Positions 45,400 through 54,332 of a stretch of DNA of 64,000 nucleotides are shown in pieces. Made by a program: the position numbers and the translations under genes. The DNA lies in the NCBI GenBank assembly GCA_016860845.1, contig BOKF01000022.1:74031-138030 (forward strand), read 5' to 3'. Under the pieces are notes generated by a model. That model was not told the origin of the DNA. It did not search any database and saw nothing but the letters and a program-made list of their open reading frames with translations. The stretch comes from Chloroflexota bacterium. Lineage in GTDB: Bacteria > Chloroflexota > Anaerolineae > 4572-78 > J111. The first letter of the stretch is position 1. Each line of letters opens with the position of its first letter.

Positions 45400-47016
45400 T
45401 TATAAGGGCATCGTACTGTGCTTCTTGGCCGGCGCTTTGACTCGCTTATCTCGCAGCAGCTCCAGGGCTGCAATCAGGCGGGGACGGGTTTCCGCCGGGA
45501 TCAAAATATCGTCAATTGCGCCGGCTGCCGCCGCGACATAGGGTTTAGAAAATTTCTGCTCATATTCGGCGATCAGTTCGGCGCGGACCGCGGCGGGATC
45601 GGCTGCCTCTTTGAGTTGTTTGCGATATAAGATATTGATCGCTCCATCCGCGCCCATCACGGCAATCTCGGTAGTGGGCCAGGCGAAGACCAGGTCGGCG
45701 TGGATATGTTTGCTGCCCATAACGATGTACGCGCCGCCATAGCCCTTGCGGGTAACAACCGTCAGCTTGGGCACGGTGGCCTCAGAATAGGCATAGACGA
45801 TTTTTGCCCCGTGGCGGATGATGCCGCCATGCTCCTGATGAACTCCAGGCAAAAAGCCCGGCGAGTCGCTGAAGGTGATGATCGGGATATTGAAGGCATC
45901 GCAGAAGCGCACAAAGCGAGCGATTTTATCCGAGGCGTCAATATCAATTACCCCGGCCAGGATCATCGGCTGCTGCGCCACCACGCCGACTACCTGACCA
46001 TGCAAGCGGGCAAAGCCGATGATGGCGTTTTGGGCAAAATATTCCTGGATCTCCAAAAAACTGTCCGGATCAAAGACTCTCTGGATGACCATCTTCATGT
46101 CATAGGCTTCATTGGGGTCGGTTGGGACAATGGTGTTAAGTTCCGGATCCATTCGCCAGGGATCGTCGGTGGGGTGGACAGCCGGAGCTGGTTCAACATT
46201 ATTTGCCGGTAAATAGTGGAGGAGCTGGCGGGTCAATTCCAGCGCATGATCTTCATCATCGGCGGCAAAGTGAGCCACCCCACTCACGGCGCTGTGGGTC
46301 ATCGCCCCGCCCAATGTTTCCATGTCAACCTGCTCGCCGGTGACGGCTTTAACTACCTCCGGGCCGGTAATGAACATCTGGCCCGTGCCTTTGGTCATGA
46401 TGATAAAATCGGTCAGGGCCGGGGAATAGACTGCCCCGCCCGCGCATGGCCCCAAAATCACGCTGATCTGGGGGATGACGCCGCTGGCCTGGGTATTGCG
46501 CCAGAACAGCTCGCCGTAGGCGGCCAGGCTGTAGACTCCTTCCTGAATTCGCGCCCCCCCGGAGTCGATCAGGCCAACCACTGGTATCCCTGCCTCCATC
46601 GCCAGATCCATGATCTGGGCGACTTTCTGGCCGACCGCTTCGGAAAAAGAGCCGCCCAGAATGGTAAAGTCCTGCGCATAGATACAAACCCGCCGGCCAT
46701 CAATCTTGCCAAAGCCGGTCACCACAGCATCGCCGGGATGATGCTCCTTATCCAAACCAAAGTCGGTATGGCGCTGAACGATGTAAGCCCCGATTTCGCG
46801 AAAAGTACCGTCGTCTAAAAGGCGCAGGATCCGCTCGCGGGCAGTCAATTTACCTTTGGCGTGCTGGGCCTCAATTCGCTCCAGGCCGCCGCCCTGTACG
46901 ATCTTTTGGCGCATTTCTTGAAGCTCGTTGATCAGCGCCTGATGTCCATTTTCGCCTGGCCTGGGCCGGCGATTAGGGGATAAAGCTTGTTTTTCGTCGG
47001 TTACTGGTTGTTCCAT
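45400..47016 (-). CDS. mmdA: Acyl-CoA carboxyltransferase, methylmalonyl-CoA decarboxylase alpha-type
   Basis: A 538-residue carboxyltransferase with tandem crotonase folds. The N-terminal half has GGSFSEAVGQKVAQIMDLA and SGGARIQEGV, the acyl-CoA oxyanion region; the C-terminal half has FSDSPGFLPGVHQEHGGIIR and GYGGAYIVMGSK. Such proteins serve either propionyl-CoA carboxylase (beta) or Na+-pumping methylmalonyl-CoA decarboxylase (alpha). Linkage to OadG, biotin carrier and the membrane beta subunit, with no biotin carboxylase gene nearby, favours the decarboxylase pump. In fermentation this would conserve energy on the succinate-to-propionate route. Confidence 0.92.
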   Translation of the reverse strand: MEQPVTDEKQALSPNRRPRPGENGHQALINELQEMRQKIVQGGGLERIEAQHAKGKLTARERILRLLDDGTFREIGAYIVQRHTDFGLDKEHHPGDAVVTGFGKIDGRRVCIYAQDFTILGGSFSEAVGQKVAQIMDLAMEAGIPVVGLIDSGGARIQEGVYSLAAYGELFWRNTQASGVIPQISVILGPCAGGAVYSPALTDFIIMTKGTGQMFITGPEVVKAVTGEQVDMETLGGAMTHSAVSGVAHFAADDEDHALELTRQLLHYLPANNVEPAPAVHPTDDPWRMDPELNTIVPTDPNEAYDMKMVIQRVFDPDSFLEIQEYFAQNAIIGFARLHGQVVGVVAQQPMILAGVIDIDASDKIARFVRFCDAFNIPIITFSDSPGFLPGVHQEHGGIIRHGAKIVYAYSEATVPKLTVVTRKGYGGAYIVMGSKHIHADLVFAWPTTEIAVMGADGAINILYRKQLKEAADPAAVRAELIAEYEQKFSKPYVAAAAGAIDDILIPAETRPRLIAALELLRDKRVKAPAKKHSTMPL

Positions 47017-47032
47017 AGAGAAAATTCCTACC

Positions 47033-47539
47033 TCATTGTTTTAAAAAGAGTAATTTGCCACTCTCAGCCGCTCCGGCAGCGATGGCAGCTTTGGCCAAGT
47101 CAACCAGGATGAATGGAGCGACTCCACCCAGCCAGGCTTTCTGCCAACTACCCAACATCAACGCCAGCCAACTGGCGCCGACGAGATAGATAACCAACAT
47201 CCCGGCCATAGCTGCGGCAAAATTGCCCCACCTCTTGCCAGCCCAATACTTGGCCAGCCAACCCGCCGCAAAGGCCGCCGGCACAAAGCCGATCAAGTAA
47301 CCGGCGGTTGGACCCCAAAAGGCGGCCGGTCCCAACCCTTGGGCATCAAAAGGTAGACCGGCGGCAATCAAGCTGAGATAAGTGAGCTGGGCCAAGGCCC
47401 CATTGCGTAAGCCTAACACCAGGCCAGATAGCACCACTGCCAGAGTTTGCAGGGTGATCGGTACGGGGGTAAAGGGCAAGAGGATAGTAATCCGGGCTGT
47501 CAGCGCGGTGATAGCCGCAAAGATGATTATCGTCACCAC
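47033..47539 (-). CDS. bioY: Biotin transporter BioY, N-terminus interrupted by an amber codon
   Basis: S-component of an energy-coupling-factor biotin importer: PFTPVPITLQTLAVVLSGLVLG, GPTAGYLIGF and KAAIAAGAAESG are family hallmarks, with six membrane helices. As read from GTG 47539 it is 168 residues, about 20 short at the N-terminus. Upstream in the same frame an ATG at 47599 follows CAGGAGAAG and opens MNSHNSKTLSVPLNKTL, then a TAG at 47548-47546, then LQVVTIII continuous with BioY. So the natural start appears separated from the body by one nonsense codon. It may be a sequencing error, a pseudogene, or use of the GTG. It would supply biotin to the adjacent carrier protein. Confidence 0.85.
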   Translation of the reverse strand: MVTIIIFAAITALTARITILLPFTPVPITLQTLAVVLSGLVLGLRNGALAQLTYLSLIAAGLPFDAQGLGPAAFWGPTAGYLIGFVPAAFAAGWLAKYWAGKRWGNFAAAMAGMLVIYLVGASWLALMLGSWQKAWLGGVAPFILVDLAKAAIAAGAAESGKLLFLKQ

Positions 47540-47632
47540 TTGGAGCTACAGAGTTTTGTTGAGTGGTACTGATAGAGTTTTTGAGTTATGACTGTTCATT
47601 GGGTCAAACTTCTCCTGAAACTGCTCTAAAAA

Positions 47633-48604
47633 TTATTCTCGTTTTGATCGGATGATGTAATGCTCATCACAGTTAGCTGGGTTTGTCACACTGGTTTTGA
47701 CTGCCAGAACTTCCCGACCCTGCTTTTGGCCAAAAATCTTTCGCCCCAATCTAAAAAAGGACTTGATGAGGGCAATAAGCGGCCGCCAGGCCCATTCGAG
47801 TAGTTTATTCAGGTACCCCATGCCGATACCAAGCCAGCGCAGGTACGGGGCCAGAAAACCTAAAGCCTGCACGTGGGCATAGAGAATGCACAATATGAGA
47901 GTCGCGGCTGAGATGAGGAATTTTTGCCATGCCGCAATCTCTATCCCGTAAAACTCAGCCAGCAGCAATTCAGCCCCAATATTGAGCACAATGATGTAAG
48001 CCGCTTGTTCTAAAATAGGCTCGCGTTGAATGAGCCAGGTGAAGGCCGTTGCCGCAAAGCGCATGGTGATAATACCTAAAGCTACTCCAATCATGATCAC
48101 CCACAACTGATTAGCTAGGGCGACAGCCGCCACCACGTTGTCCAGGCTAAAGGCCAGATCGGCCAGTTCGACGTTCAAGACCACTAGCCAAAAGTTCGTG
48201 GCCTTGTGCCCAAATCCAGGGGTCTCATCTGTAAAATCTTCGCTCCCTCCCGTTTTGCCCAGGTTTTCAAAGGCTAGTTTAATCAGATAGACGGCTCCCA
48301 AAACCTTTAGCAACGGGTTGGCCAAGACCCAGGTGGCCATAACCAGCATCAAGCCACGGCCTACGTAAGCGCCCAACAAACCTACTTTGAGGGCCGCCGA
48401 TTGCTGCATCCCGAAAAAACGGTTGGTGGGAGCCTTCAAGAATGTGAGTAATTTGGGATAGGGGACCGGCTTATCGTTAGGCAGCACCGAGACCATGGCC
48501 CCCAATACCGCTGCATTATCTATAGAGAGGATTCCCTCCAAAAAAATCAACTGAATAATTATCGTGATAATGCCGGTGACTGTCAAGGCATGGGGTGATT
48601 CCAC
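47633..48604 (-). CDS. TerC-family integral membrane protein
   Basis: A 323-residue membrane protein of the TerC/Alx family. The paired acidic membrane motifs are present: EGILSIDNAAVLGAMV near residues 23-38 and ELADLAFSLDNVVAAVAL near 145-162, each with Asp-Asn in a helix, as expected for metal (manganese) binding exporters. Eight or so helices, then a basic tail (SFFRLGRKIFGQKQ). GTG start. Members have been linked to Mn2+ export and tellurite resistance; the substrate here is inferred. Confidence 0.88.
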   Translation of the reverse strand: MESPHALTVTGIITIIIQLIFLEGILSIDNAAVLGAMVSVLPNDKPVPYPKLLTFLKAPTNRFFGMQQSAALKVGLLGAYVGRGLMLVMATWVLANPLLKVLGAVYLIKLAFENLGKTGGSEDFTDETPGFGHKATNFWLVVLNVELADLAFSLDNVVAAVALANQLWVIMIGVALGIITMRFAATAFTWLIQREPILEQAAYIIVLNIGAELLLAEFYGIEIAAWQKFLISAATLILCILYAHVQALGFLAPYLRWLGIGMGYLNKLLEWAWRPLIALIKSFFRLGRKIFGQKQGREVLAVKTSVTNPANCDEHYIIRSKRE

Positions 48605-48619
48605 GTATGATGTTTGCTC

Positions 48620-50071
48620 CTACATTGGCAACTTGGCTTGAGCCGCCGCAACTTTTGCTTGCAGGGCGGCGACGCGTTCAGTAACCCTGACCATATCTAC
48701 CGAGTCAGCCAGGGCAGCCTGGGCCTGCAATTGGGCAATTTGAGCTTGCAGGGCGGCTATCTGGGTGTTAGTTTTGGCCCTGGCGGTTACTACTGCTACT
48801 TGGGCTTGCAATTCATTAATTTCAACTTGCCAGCCGGTAATTTGAGCCTCAAGGTGGGTCTTCAACTTGGCCTGAACAAGGCCCACTTGTTCCTGCAAAA
48901 CAGTGATACGTTCTCGAACCTCGGCTTTATCGGCTACGCCGGTAATCATTTCATAAGTCTGCAAGTCTCTAATGGTGGTCTGCCAGGTGGCAATTTGGGT
49001 TTCATACAGATTTTGCAGTTCCATTTCGGCGGTTTCGACCCTGGTTTGTAAAGCGGTGATACGGGCTTTAGCCTCTACTTCGGCTGTGGGCAGTACCGGT
49101 TCATCGAAAACGCTGGCAAAACGCTGCAAGGCCGCCAGCCGTGGGCTAATCGGGGTGCCAACGCTTGCTTCGATTTCAGCGACCCTGGCCTGCAACTCCA
49201 CAATCTCTTCTTGCCAGCTTTGGATCCGCGCCTCGATCTGGGCATACAGTTTTTCCCGTACGGCTCGCCGCTTGCTGCGGATAGCTTCAAGTTGGGTGAG
49301 GAGCTTAACTCTGGCTTTAGAGGGTGTGGCGTCAACCTTAACTCTCAGCGCGTCAATTTGCCCGGTCATGGCCTCGATTTCAGCCTGCCACAGCTCATGA
49401 AGCTTCTCCTGGACGCGGCGCTGCTTTGTCCGCAGCGTAACCAGCCGGTTTCGGGTCTCAGCCGACCCGCTGACTGCCAGTTCAGCCTTCAAATCCTCTA
49501 TGCCGGCTTGCCACGCAGCGATCTGGGTTTCCAGTTTGGCCGCCAGTTCAGTGGCTGGGATCTGGTCATTGTCGAGTACGGCCAGCGCCGCCAAATAGGC
49601 AGCCAGCTCATCTTTTAAGATATGCCGGATAAGCCGACCCTGGAATTGAGCCAGGGCTTCAATCACCCGGTCGCTCCACTCGTGTCTGCTCAAAACGATC
49701 AAAGCCGACCTGCCGGGTGAGAGATTGGCCTGCAATTCCTGCAGATAATCATCTGGAAAGCCGGAGTCTATGGCGTGGGCAGCCACACCGCCTGTAGTTG
49801 CGCCAGCCAATGCTCCGATCAGAACACCAACCGGCCCACCAGCCAGGCCAATCAGCCCGCCGGCAATCGCTCCGAATAACGTCCCCTGCCTTGCGCCAAC
49901 CTCTTGAATGTCTTTCACCGCCGTTCGGCCATCTCTACACTTGGCCAGTACCGCTGCATCCAAAACGGAGATTTGACCTTCGTTGATGAGTCGCCGTAGC
50001 ACTTTCAGAACTTCGTCAGCTTGTGTCTCATCCGTAAAGACCAAAACCAGTAGTTCTGTGGAGCTATTCAT
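48620..50071 (-). CDS. DUF1269 protein with long coiled coil
   Basis: A 483-residue protein. Residues 1-160 are a DUF1269 domain: a ferredoxin-like start (LVLVFTDETQADEVLKVLRR), a Gly/Ala-rich membrane-like hairpin (GAIAGGLIGLAGGPVGVLIG) and SRHEWSDRVIEAL. Residues about 175-480 are an extended coiled coil with five recurring Trp motifs (W187, W228, W286, W363, W414) of the form [EA]xQIxxWQxxIxxL. DUF1269 proteins are usually 160-180 residues, so the coiled tail is an addition. Its gene lies 15 bp upstream of terC, suggesting co-expression in envelope or metal stress. Confidence 0.8.
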   Translation of the reverse strand: MNSSTELLVLVFTDETQADEVLKVLRRLINEGQISVLDAAVLAKCRDGRTAVKDIQEVGARQGTLFGAIAGGLIGLAGGPVGVLIGALAGATTGGVAAHAIDSGFPDDYLQELQANLSPGRSALIVLSRHEWSDRVIEALAQFQGRLIRHILKDELAAYLAALAVLDNDQIPATELAAKLETQIAAWQAGIEDLKAELAVSGSAETRNRLVTLRTKQRRVQEKLHELWQAEIEAMTGQIDALRVKVDATPSKARVKLLTQLEAIRSKRRAVREKLYAQIEARIQSWQEEIVELQARVAEIEASVGTPISPRLAALQRFASVFDEPVLPTAEVEAKARITALQTRVETAEMELQNLYETQIATWQTTIRDLQTYEMITGVADKAEVRERITVLQEQVGLVQAKLKTHLEAQITGWQVEINELQAQVAVVTARAKTNTQIAALQAQIAQLQAQAALADSVDMVRVTERVAALQAKVAAAQAKLPM

Positions 50072-50196
50072 CAGATCTAGACTCCTTCCTCCTCCTCAGC
50101 ATAACAGATTTTTTAGAAATTATTAGTGAAAGATGTCACAACTAAGCCGGATGGATGTCACGCCCGGTTTGGATTATTTGGAGTAAGCGTCATTTT

Positions 50197-50234
50197 AAGA
50201 AGAAGAGCGCGGATTTACCCGCGCTCTTCTTCTT
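50197..50234. terminator. Bidirectional hairpin at the end of the Mo-hydroxylase operon
   Basis: A 16-bp perfect stem (AAGAAGAAGAGCGCGG paired with CCGCGCTCTTCTTCTT) with a six-base loop lies 19 bp beyond the stop of the molybdenum subunit gene (minus strand). A T-run follows on the plus strand only, but the A/T-rich stem base makes it a plausible terminator in both directions. Confidence 0.7.
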
Positions 50235-50252
50235 GTCTTTTTAGAGTTGTGC

Positions 50253-52613
50253 TTAGGACACAATTCCGGCATCCACCATGGCCAGGTAGACTTTTTCAGC
50301 GGTGAAGGGCGGCGAACCGATCCGCACCCCAATGGCATCGTAAATGGCGTTAGCAATAGCGGGGATGGTCGGCACCATGGGATGCTCGCCCACACCTCGC
50401 GCACCAAACGGACCGTCATCCTGCGGCACTTCGACCAAAATCGAATCAATACGCGGGGGGGCGTCGGCACTGGTGGCGATGCGGTAATCCACAAAGCTGG
50501 GGTTCTGCATCACCCCATTCTTGAACTGCATGCTTTCAAACAAAGCGGTGCTTATGCCCTGGACAAAACCACCCTCTACCTGGGCCTTGGCCATTTCTGG
50601 GTTGATGGCTTTGCCCAGATCGAAGGCCGCCGCTCCCCGTAGAATCTCGATTTTGCCGGTTTCCAGGTCTACCTCCAATTCGACGGCTTGCGCGCCGGTG
50701 GTGTAGTGGACGACAGCCCGCTCGCCCTGGCCGGTTTCGGCGTCCAGGCCGGTCACGTAGGTTGGCATAAAGTTGCCGCGCCCCACAATCGGCCCGCCAA
50801 TCCAGCCGCTGGCGTTGGGCTTCGGCATCCCATAAATTACAATATCTTTTAAGGAGATGGTTTCTTCACTCTTGTAAGAGACAACCTCGCCGTTGACGAT
50901 GTCCAGATCTTCGGGTTGCTCATTCCAGGCTTCAGCCACCACATTTAAAACTTGCTCGCGGGCATCACGGGCAGCATTGACCACGGCATTGCCCATGCTC
51001 CAGGTCAAACGGCTGGCGACCGTCTGCCATTCGTAAGGGCTGTACTGCGTGTCTACCGGCCCAGCGATGCGCATCCAATCCATGGGCACGCCCAGCGCGG
51101 CCGCGGCCATTTGAGCCATCACGGTAAAGGTGCCCTGCCCAATTTCCTGCCCCCCTACCGCCAGGGTGACGGTGCCGTCCTCGTTCAATTCGACCACGGC
51201 GCTGGAACCGGGATTCGGGGGCATGGCCGGCGCTTTCCACATCAAGGCGATGCCCTTACCGCGCCGCCTGGTCGGCGAACTCGGCGGCGCTTTGTGACCC
51301 CAGTGAATTGCCTCGGCGACTCTGTCAATACATTCGGGCAGACCGGTGGGGTGCATCTTGCTGCCGGTAACGACAGTGCTGCCCGTTTTGAGGCAGTTGA
51401 TCCGGCGAAATTCAACCGGGTCCAGCTTGATTTCGTGAGCCAGTTCGTCAATGCACTGTTCCAGGCCGGCGTGGAGTTCGGGCATGCCAAAGCCGCGCAT
51501 AGCGCCGCCGACGGGATGATTGGTATAGACACACATGCTGTCAGTTTTGACATGGGGGATTTCGTAGGGGCCGCTGCTGCTGTAGCCGCCGGCGCGCGTG
51601 ATGTTCACCCCGTACTCCGTTGAAGCGCCGCCGTCCCAGTACATGGTATTTTCCATTGCCAGGAGTTTACCCTCGGCGTCGCAGCCGATTTTGAGCTTTA
51701 TCACCAAACCCTGGCGGACAAAGGCGGTATAGAACTCCTCTTCACGGGTCAGCAGGAGCTTGACCGGGCGGCCTTTAGCTTTGAGGGCAATGGCAACGGC
51801 CAGCGCTTCCATGCTGACCCCGGCCTTGCAGCCAAAGCCACCACCCACGTAGGGCGCGATGACGCGCATGTCGCTTTGGGAAATTCCCAACGATTTGGCG
51901 ATGAGGTTGCGCTGGGCAAAAGGCGACTGCGAGCTGCTCCAGAGAGTCACCTTGCCCTGTTCGTCCACTTTGGCGATGGCTACATGCGGCTCAATGGGCA
52001 CATGCTGGACATGAGGGATGCGATACTTGTGCTCGACGATAGCGGCGCAGTTGGTCCAGGCGCTGTTGGCGTCACCCTTGCGTATTTTAAAATGGTTAGA
52101 GATATTGGTGCCCGGTTTGGGGAAGATGAAGGGCACGACCTCATAACTACCCAGGTCAGGGTGAAGCAACGGCGCTTCCGGGCTGGCCCCAAATTCGGGG
52201 TCGAGCACCGGCTCCAGCAGTTCGTACTCTATTTCGATCAGATCAACCGCCTTCTCGGCCACCGCTTCACTGACGGCGGCCACCCCGGCAATAGCCTCGC
52301 CGACATAGCGCACCCGGTCACGGGCAAAGATATAACGATCCTTCAGATACAAGCCGATATAGCCGGGAAAATCTTCGCCGGTCACAACAGCTTTGACCCC
52401 CGGCAGTGTCCTGGCTTTACTGACATCTATGGATTTAATCAGGGCGTGGGGATGGGGGCTGCGCTTGATGCGGGCGTGCAGCAGTCCCGGCCCAAATTGC
52501 AGGTCATCGGTGAAAACGGCAGCGCCGGTCACTTTCTCGTAAGCATCCAGGCGAGGCACGCTGGCGCCAATGAGGTCAGGTATTTTCTCGGTAGGTAGTT
52601 CTTTTACGAGCAT
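50253..52613 (-). CDS. Molybdenum hydroxylase large subunit (xanthine dehydrogenase/aldehyde oxidase type)
   Basis: A 786-residue molybdopterin-binding subunit. I start at the ATG giving MLVKELP, with GGAGGAT just upstream. Motifs include VTGAAVFTDDL (N-domain), PYVGGGFGCKAG and MRGFGMPE for cofactor contacts, GGQEIGQGTFT, and GARGVGEHP near the C-terminus whose Glu matches the catalytic base of the family. The FGCK wording (usually FGGK) is a small deviation. With the Fe-S and FAD subunits it forms an alpha-beta-gamma enzyme hydroxylating an N-heterocycle or aldehyde. Context of an NCS2 permease favours a purine, pyrimidine or related ring. Confidence 0.93.
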   Translation of the reverse strand: MLVKELPTEKIPDLIGASVPRLDAYEKVTGAAVFTDDLQFGPGLLHARIKRSPHPHALIKSIDVSKARTLPGVKAVVTGEDFPGYIGLYLKDRYIFARDRVRYVGEAIAGVAAVSEAVAEKAVDLIEIEYELLEPVLDPEFGASPEAPLLHPDLGSYEVVPFIFPKPGTNISNHFKIRKGDANSAWTNCAAIVEHKYRIPHVQHVPIEPHVAIAKVDEQGKVTLWSSSQSPFAQRNLIAKSLGISQSDMRVIAPYVGGGFGCKAGVSMEALAVAIALKAKGRPVKLLLTREEEFYTAFVRQGLVIKLKIGCDAEGKLLAMENTMYWDGGASTEYGVNITRAGGYSSSGPYEIPHVKTDSMCVYTNHPVGGAMRGFGMPELHAGLEQCIDELAHEIKLDPVEFRRINCLKTGSTVVTGSKMHPTGLPECIDRVAEAIHWGHKAPPSSPTRRRGKGIALMWKAPAMPPNPGSSAVVELNEDGTVTLAVGGQEIGQGTFTVMAQMAAAALGVPMDWMRIAGPVDTQYSPYEWQTVASRLTWSMGNAVVNAARDAREQVLNVVAEAWNEQPEDLDIVNGEVVSYKSEETISLKDIVIYGMPKPNASGWIGGPIVGRGNFMPTYVTGLDAETGQGERAVVHYTTGAQAVELEVDLETGKIEILRGAAAFDLGKAINPEMAKAQVEGGFVQGISTALFESMQFKNGVMQNPSFVDYRIATSADAPPRIDSILVEVPQDDGPFGARGVGEHPMVPTIPAIANAIYDAIGVRIGSPPFTAEKVYLAMVDAGIVS

Positions 52614-52630
52614 ATTATCCTCCAAGAGAG

Positions 52631-52685
52631 ACGTGTTTCGTATTGCGTGTTGCGTAAAAAAACGGAAGACGCAACACGTAAGATG
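52631..52685. repeat. CGTGTTG-type heptamer repeat
   Basis: CGTATTGCGTGTTGCGTAA and, inverted after a short spacer, ACGCAACACGTAA; same family as 29906-29971. Lies between the large- and small-subunit genes. Confidence 0.75.
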
Positions 52686-52695
52686 TCACACCAGT

Positions 52696-53178
52696 CTAGA
52701 CTGTCACAACTTTCTGGCGTTCTGCCGCTTCTTTCACGGCTTCGATAATGCGCAGGTAGCCGGTACAGCGGCACAGATTGCCCACCAGCGCGTCCCGGAT
52801 TTCGTGGTCGGTTGGGTGGGGGTTGCGATTCAGCAGCGCCTGGGCCGAAATCAATACGCCCGGCGTGCAAAAGCCGCACTGCACGCCGCCGTGGGCGACG
52901 ATTGCTTCCTGGATTGGGCTGAGGTGGCTGTTTTGGGCCAGCCCTTCCACAGTTGTAATTTGCGCGCCGTCACATTCAACGGCCAGCACCAGGCAGCTAT
53001 TGACCGGCTCGCCGTTCAACATCACCGTACAAGCGCCACATTCGCCGGCGGTGCAGCCGTTCTTGGTGCCGGTCAAAACCACTTTTTCCCGCAGCATTTG
53101 CAGCAGGGTCATATTCGAGGGAACGTCAACGATTTCAGTTTCCCCATTAATGGTCAGCGTAATTTGATGAAATGCCAT
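52696..53178 (-). CDS. Molybdenum hydroxylase small [2Fe-2S] subunit
   Basis: A 160-residue electron-transfer subunit with two cluster domains. The plant-ferredoxin-like cluster ligands are in CTAGECGACTVMLNG followed by a later Cys, and the C-terminal four-helix cluster is in CGFCTPG and LCRCTGY. GGAGGAT precedes the ATG. Transfers electrons from the Mo site in the large subunit to FAD in the 53270-54163 product. Confidence 0.95.
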   Translation of the reverse strand: MAFHQITLTINGETEIVDVPSNMTLLQMLREKVVLTGTKNGCTAGECGACTVMLNGEPVNSCLVLAVECDGAQITTVEGLAQNSHLSPIQEAIVAHGGVQCGFCTPGVLISAQALLNRNPHPTDHEIRDALVGNLCRCTGYLRIIEAVKEAAERQKVVTV

Positions 53179-53191
53179 ATATCCTCCAGTT

Positions 53192-53279
53192 AGGGAGTAG
53201 GCAGTAGGTAGTAGGGAGTAGAGGGATCATTAAATAACGTTGTTTCCCCTACTTCTTACTCCTTACTCCCTACTTCTTT
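53192..53279. repeat. GGNAGTA heptamer repeats in inverted orientation
   Basis: Four units (GGGAGTA, GGCAGTA, GGTAGTA, GGGAGTA) face CTACTTC/TTACTCC/TTACTCC/CTACTTC across about 30 bp. The right end runs over the stop codon of the FAD-subunit gene. Confidence 0.88.
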
Positions 53280-54163
53280 ATCGCCCCCCACACCTCGCTG
53301 ACGGCTTTTTGGGTCAAATTCCTGACCATCAACTTGCGATAACGAGCGCTGCCGCGCACATCGTCAATGGGGGTGCAGGCATCCATCGCCGCCTGGGCGG
53401 CTTCGGCGATGGTAGTGTCGGTAATGGGCTTTTCGGCCAGGATGGTTTCAGCCTCGGTGGGTCTAAACGGCACCGGAGCCACCGAGGCCAGGGCCAGCCG
53501 GAAACGGTAGCCCGACGGGGCGTTGCTGTCGGGGTAGCCCAGGGCAGTCACACCGACAATAGCCAGGTCGCCGATGGCGTTGCGGCCGAGTTTGATGTAC
53601 TGGGCGGCGTAATGTTTGGGCGGGATTGGAAACAGAATCGCCGTAGCAATGTCGCCGGGTTTCAGGACTGTTTTGCCGGGGCCGCGGAAAAATGTACTCA
53701 AGGGTTCATGACGGACACCGTCCACGCCGTGAACTTGCAGCAAGCCGTCCAGGACCATACACGAGCCAATCGTGTCGCCGGCAGGGGAAGCGTTGCAGAT
53801 ATTGCCGACAATCGTCGCCCGTGTCCGTAGTTGATAACTGGCTACGGAATGAGCTGCTTCGGCCAGCACCGGGTAATATTCTTTCACCTCCGGTGAGGCG
53901 ACGACGCAGTTCATGTTAACCGAGGCACCAATGGTCAGCCCGGTAGCGGGATCAAAGCTAATTTGGCTCATACCGTCCAGGTTTTTTACGTCTACAATGT
54001 ACTTCTCTTTCCAAAAACCGTCGCGCATGCGCACAAAGGTATCGGTGCCGCCCATAAAGGGGCGGGCTTCGCCGCTATGCTGAGCCAAGAACTGGCTGGC
54101 TTCGGCTAACGAGGCTGGTTTGATATAATCGAACTCAGGAAGTCCGGGGGTTGGGTTGTGCAT
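53270..54163 (-). CDS. Molybdenum hydroxylase FAD-binding subunit (CoxM-like)
   Basis: A 297-residue subunit with the FAD motifs FMGGTDTFVRMRDG (about 37-50; pyrophosphate loop) and TIVGNICNASPAGDT (about 111-125), followed by the CoxM-type C-terminal domain. AAGGAGGT precedes the ATG. First gene of the three-subunit set in transcription order; FAD, Fe-S, Mo order is usual for this type. Its TAG stop is supplied by a heptamer repeat. Confidence 0.94.
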   Translation of the reverse strand: MHNPTPGLPEFDYIKPASLAEASQFLAQHSGEARPFMGGTDTFVRMRDGFWKEKYIVDVKNLDGMSQISFDPATGLTIGASVNMNCVVASPEVKEYYPVLAEAAHSVASYQLRTRATIVGNICNASPAGDTIGSCMVLDGLLQVHGVDGVRHEPLSTFFRGPGKTVLKPGDIATAILFPIPPKHYAAQYIKLGRNAIGDLAIVGVTALGYPDSNAPSGYRFRLALASVAPVPFRPTEAETILAEKPITDTTIAEAAQAAMDACTPIDDVRGSARYRKLMVRNLTQKAVSEVWGAIKK

Positions 54164-54205
54164 AAGACACGACCTCCTTCAAAGATTGTCTTGTCAATTT
54201 ATTTT

Positions 54206-54300
54206 CGACTGCCGACCAAAGACCGCCGACCGCACCCCCACCCTAACCCTCCCCCTACAAGGGGGAGGGATGGGAGGGGGTCTCAGCGGTCCGCCGTCAG
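54206..54300. repeat. GACCGCC heptamer repeat with inner palindrome
   Basis: CGACTGCCGACCAAAGACCG with further GCCGACC units, then an inner hairpin CCCTCCCCCT/AGGGGGAGGG and, inverted, CAGCGGTCCGCCGTCAGTGG. The same heptamer lies inside the 30328-32358 gene. Confidence 0.8.
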
Positions 54301-54332
54301 TGGTCATAAGAGGCTAATTGATTAGCCGAAAC

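Noticed and set aside
45400..47016. Propionyl-CoA carboxylase beta chain instead of a decarboxylase subunit
   Set aside because: Sequence alone allows it, but the membrane beta subunit and OadG-like gene in the same run and the absence of a biotin carboxylase favour the Na+ pump.
54240..54275. Inverted CCCTCCCCCT/AGGGGGAGGG as an intrinsic terminator
   Set aside because: No T-run on either strand and it is embedded in the GACCGCC repeat element; treated as repeat.
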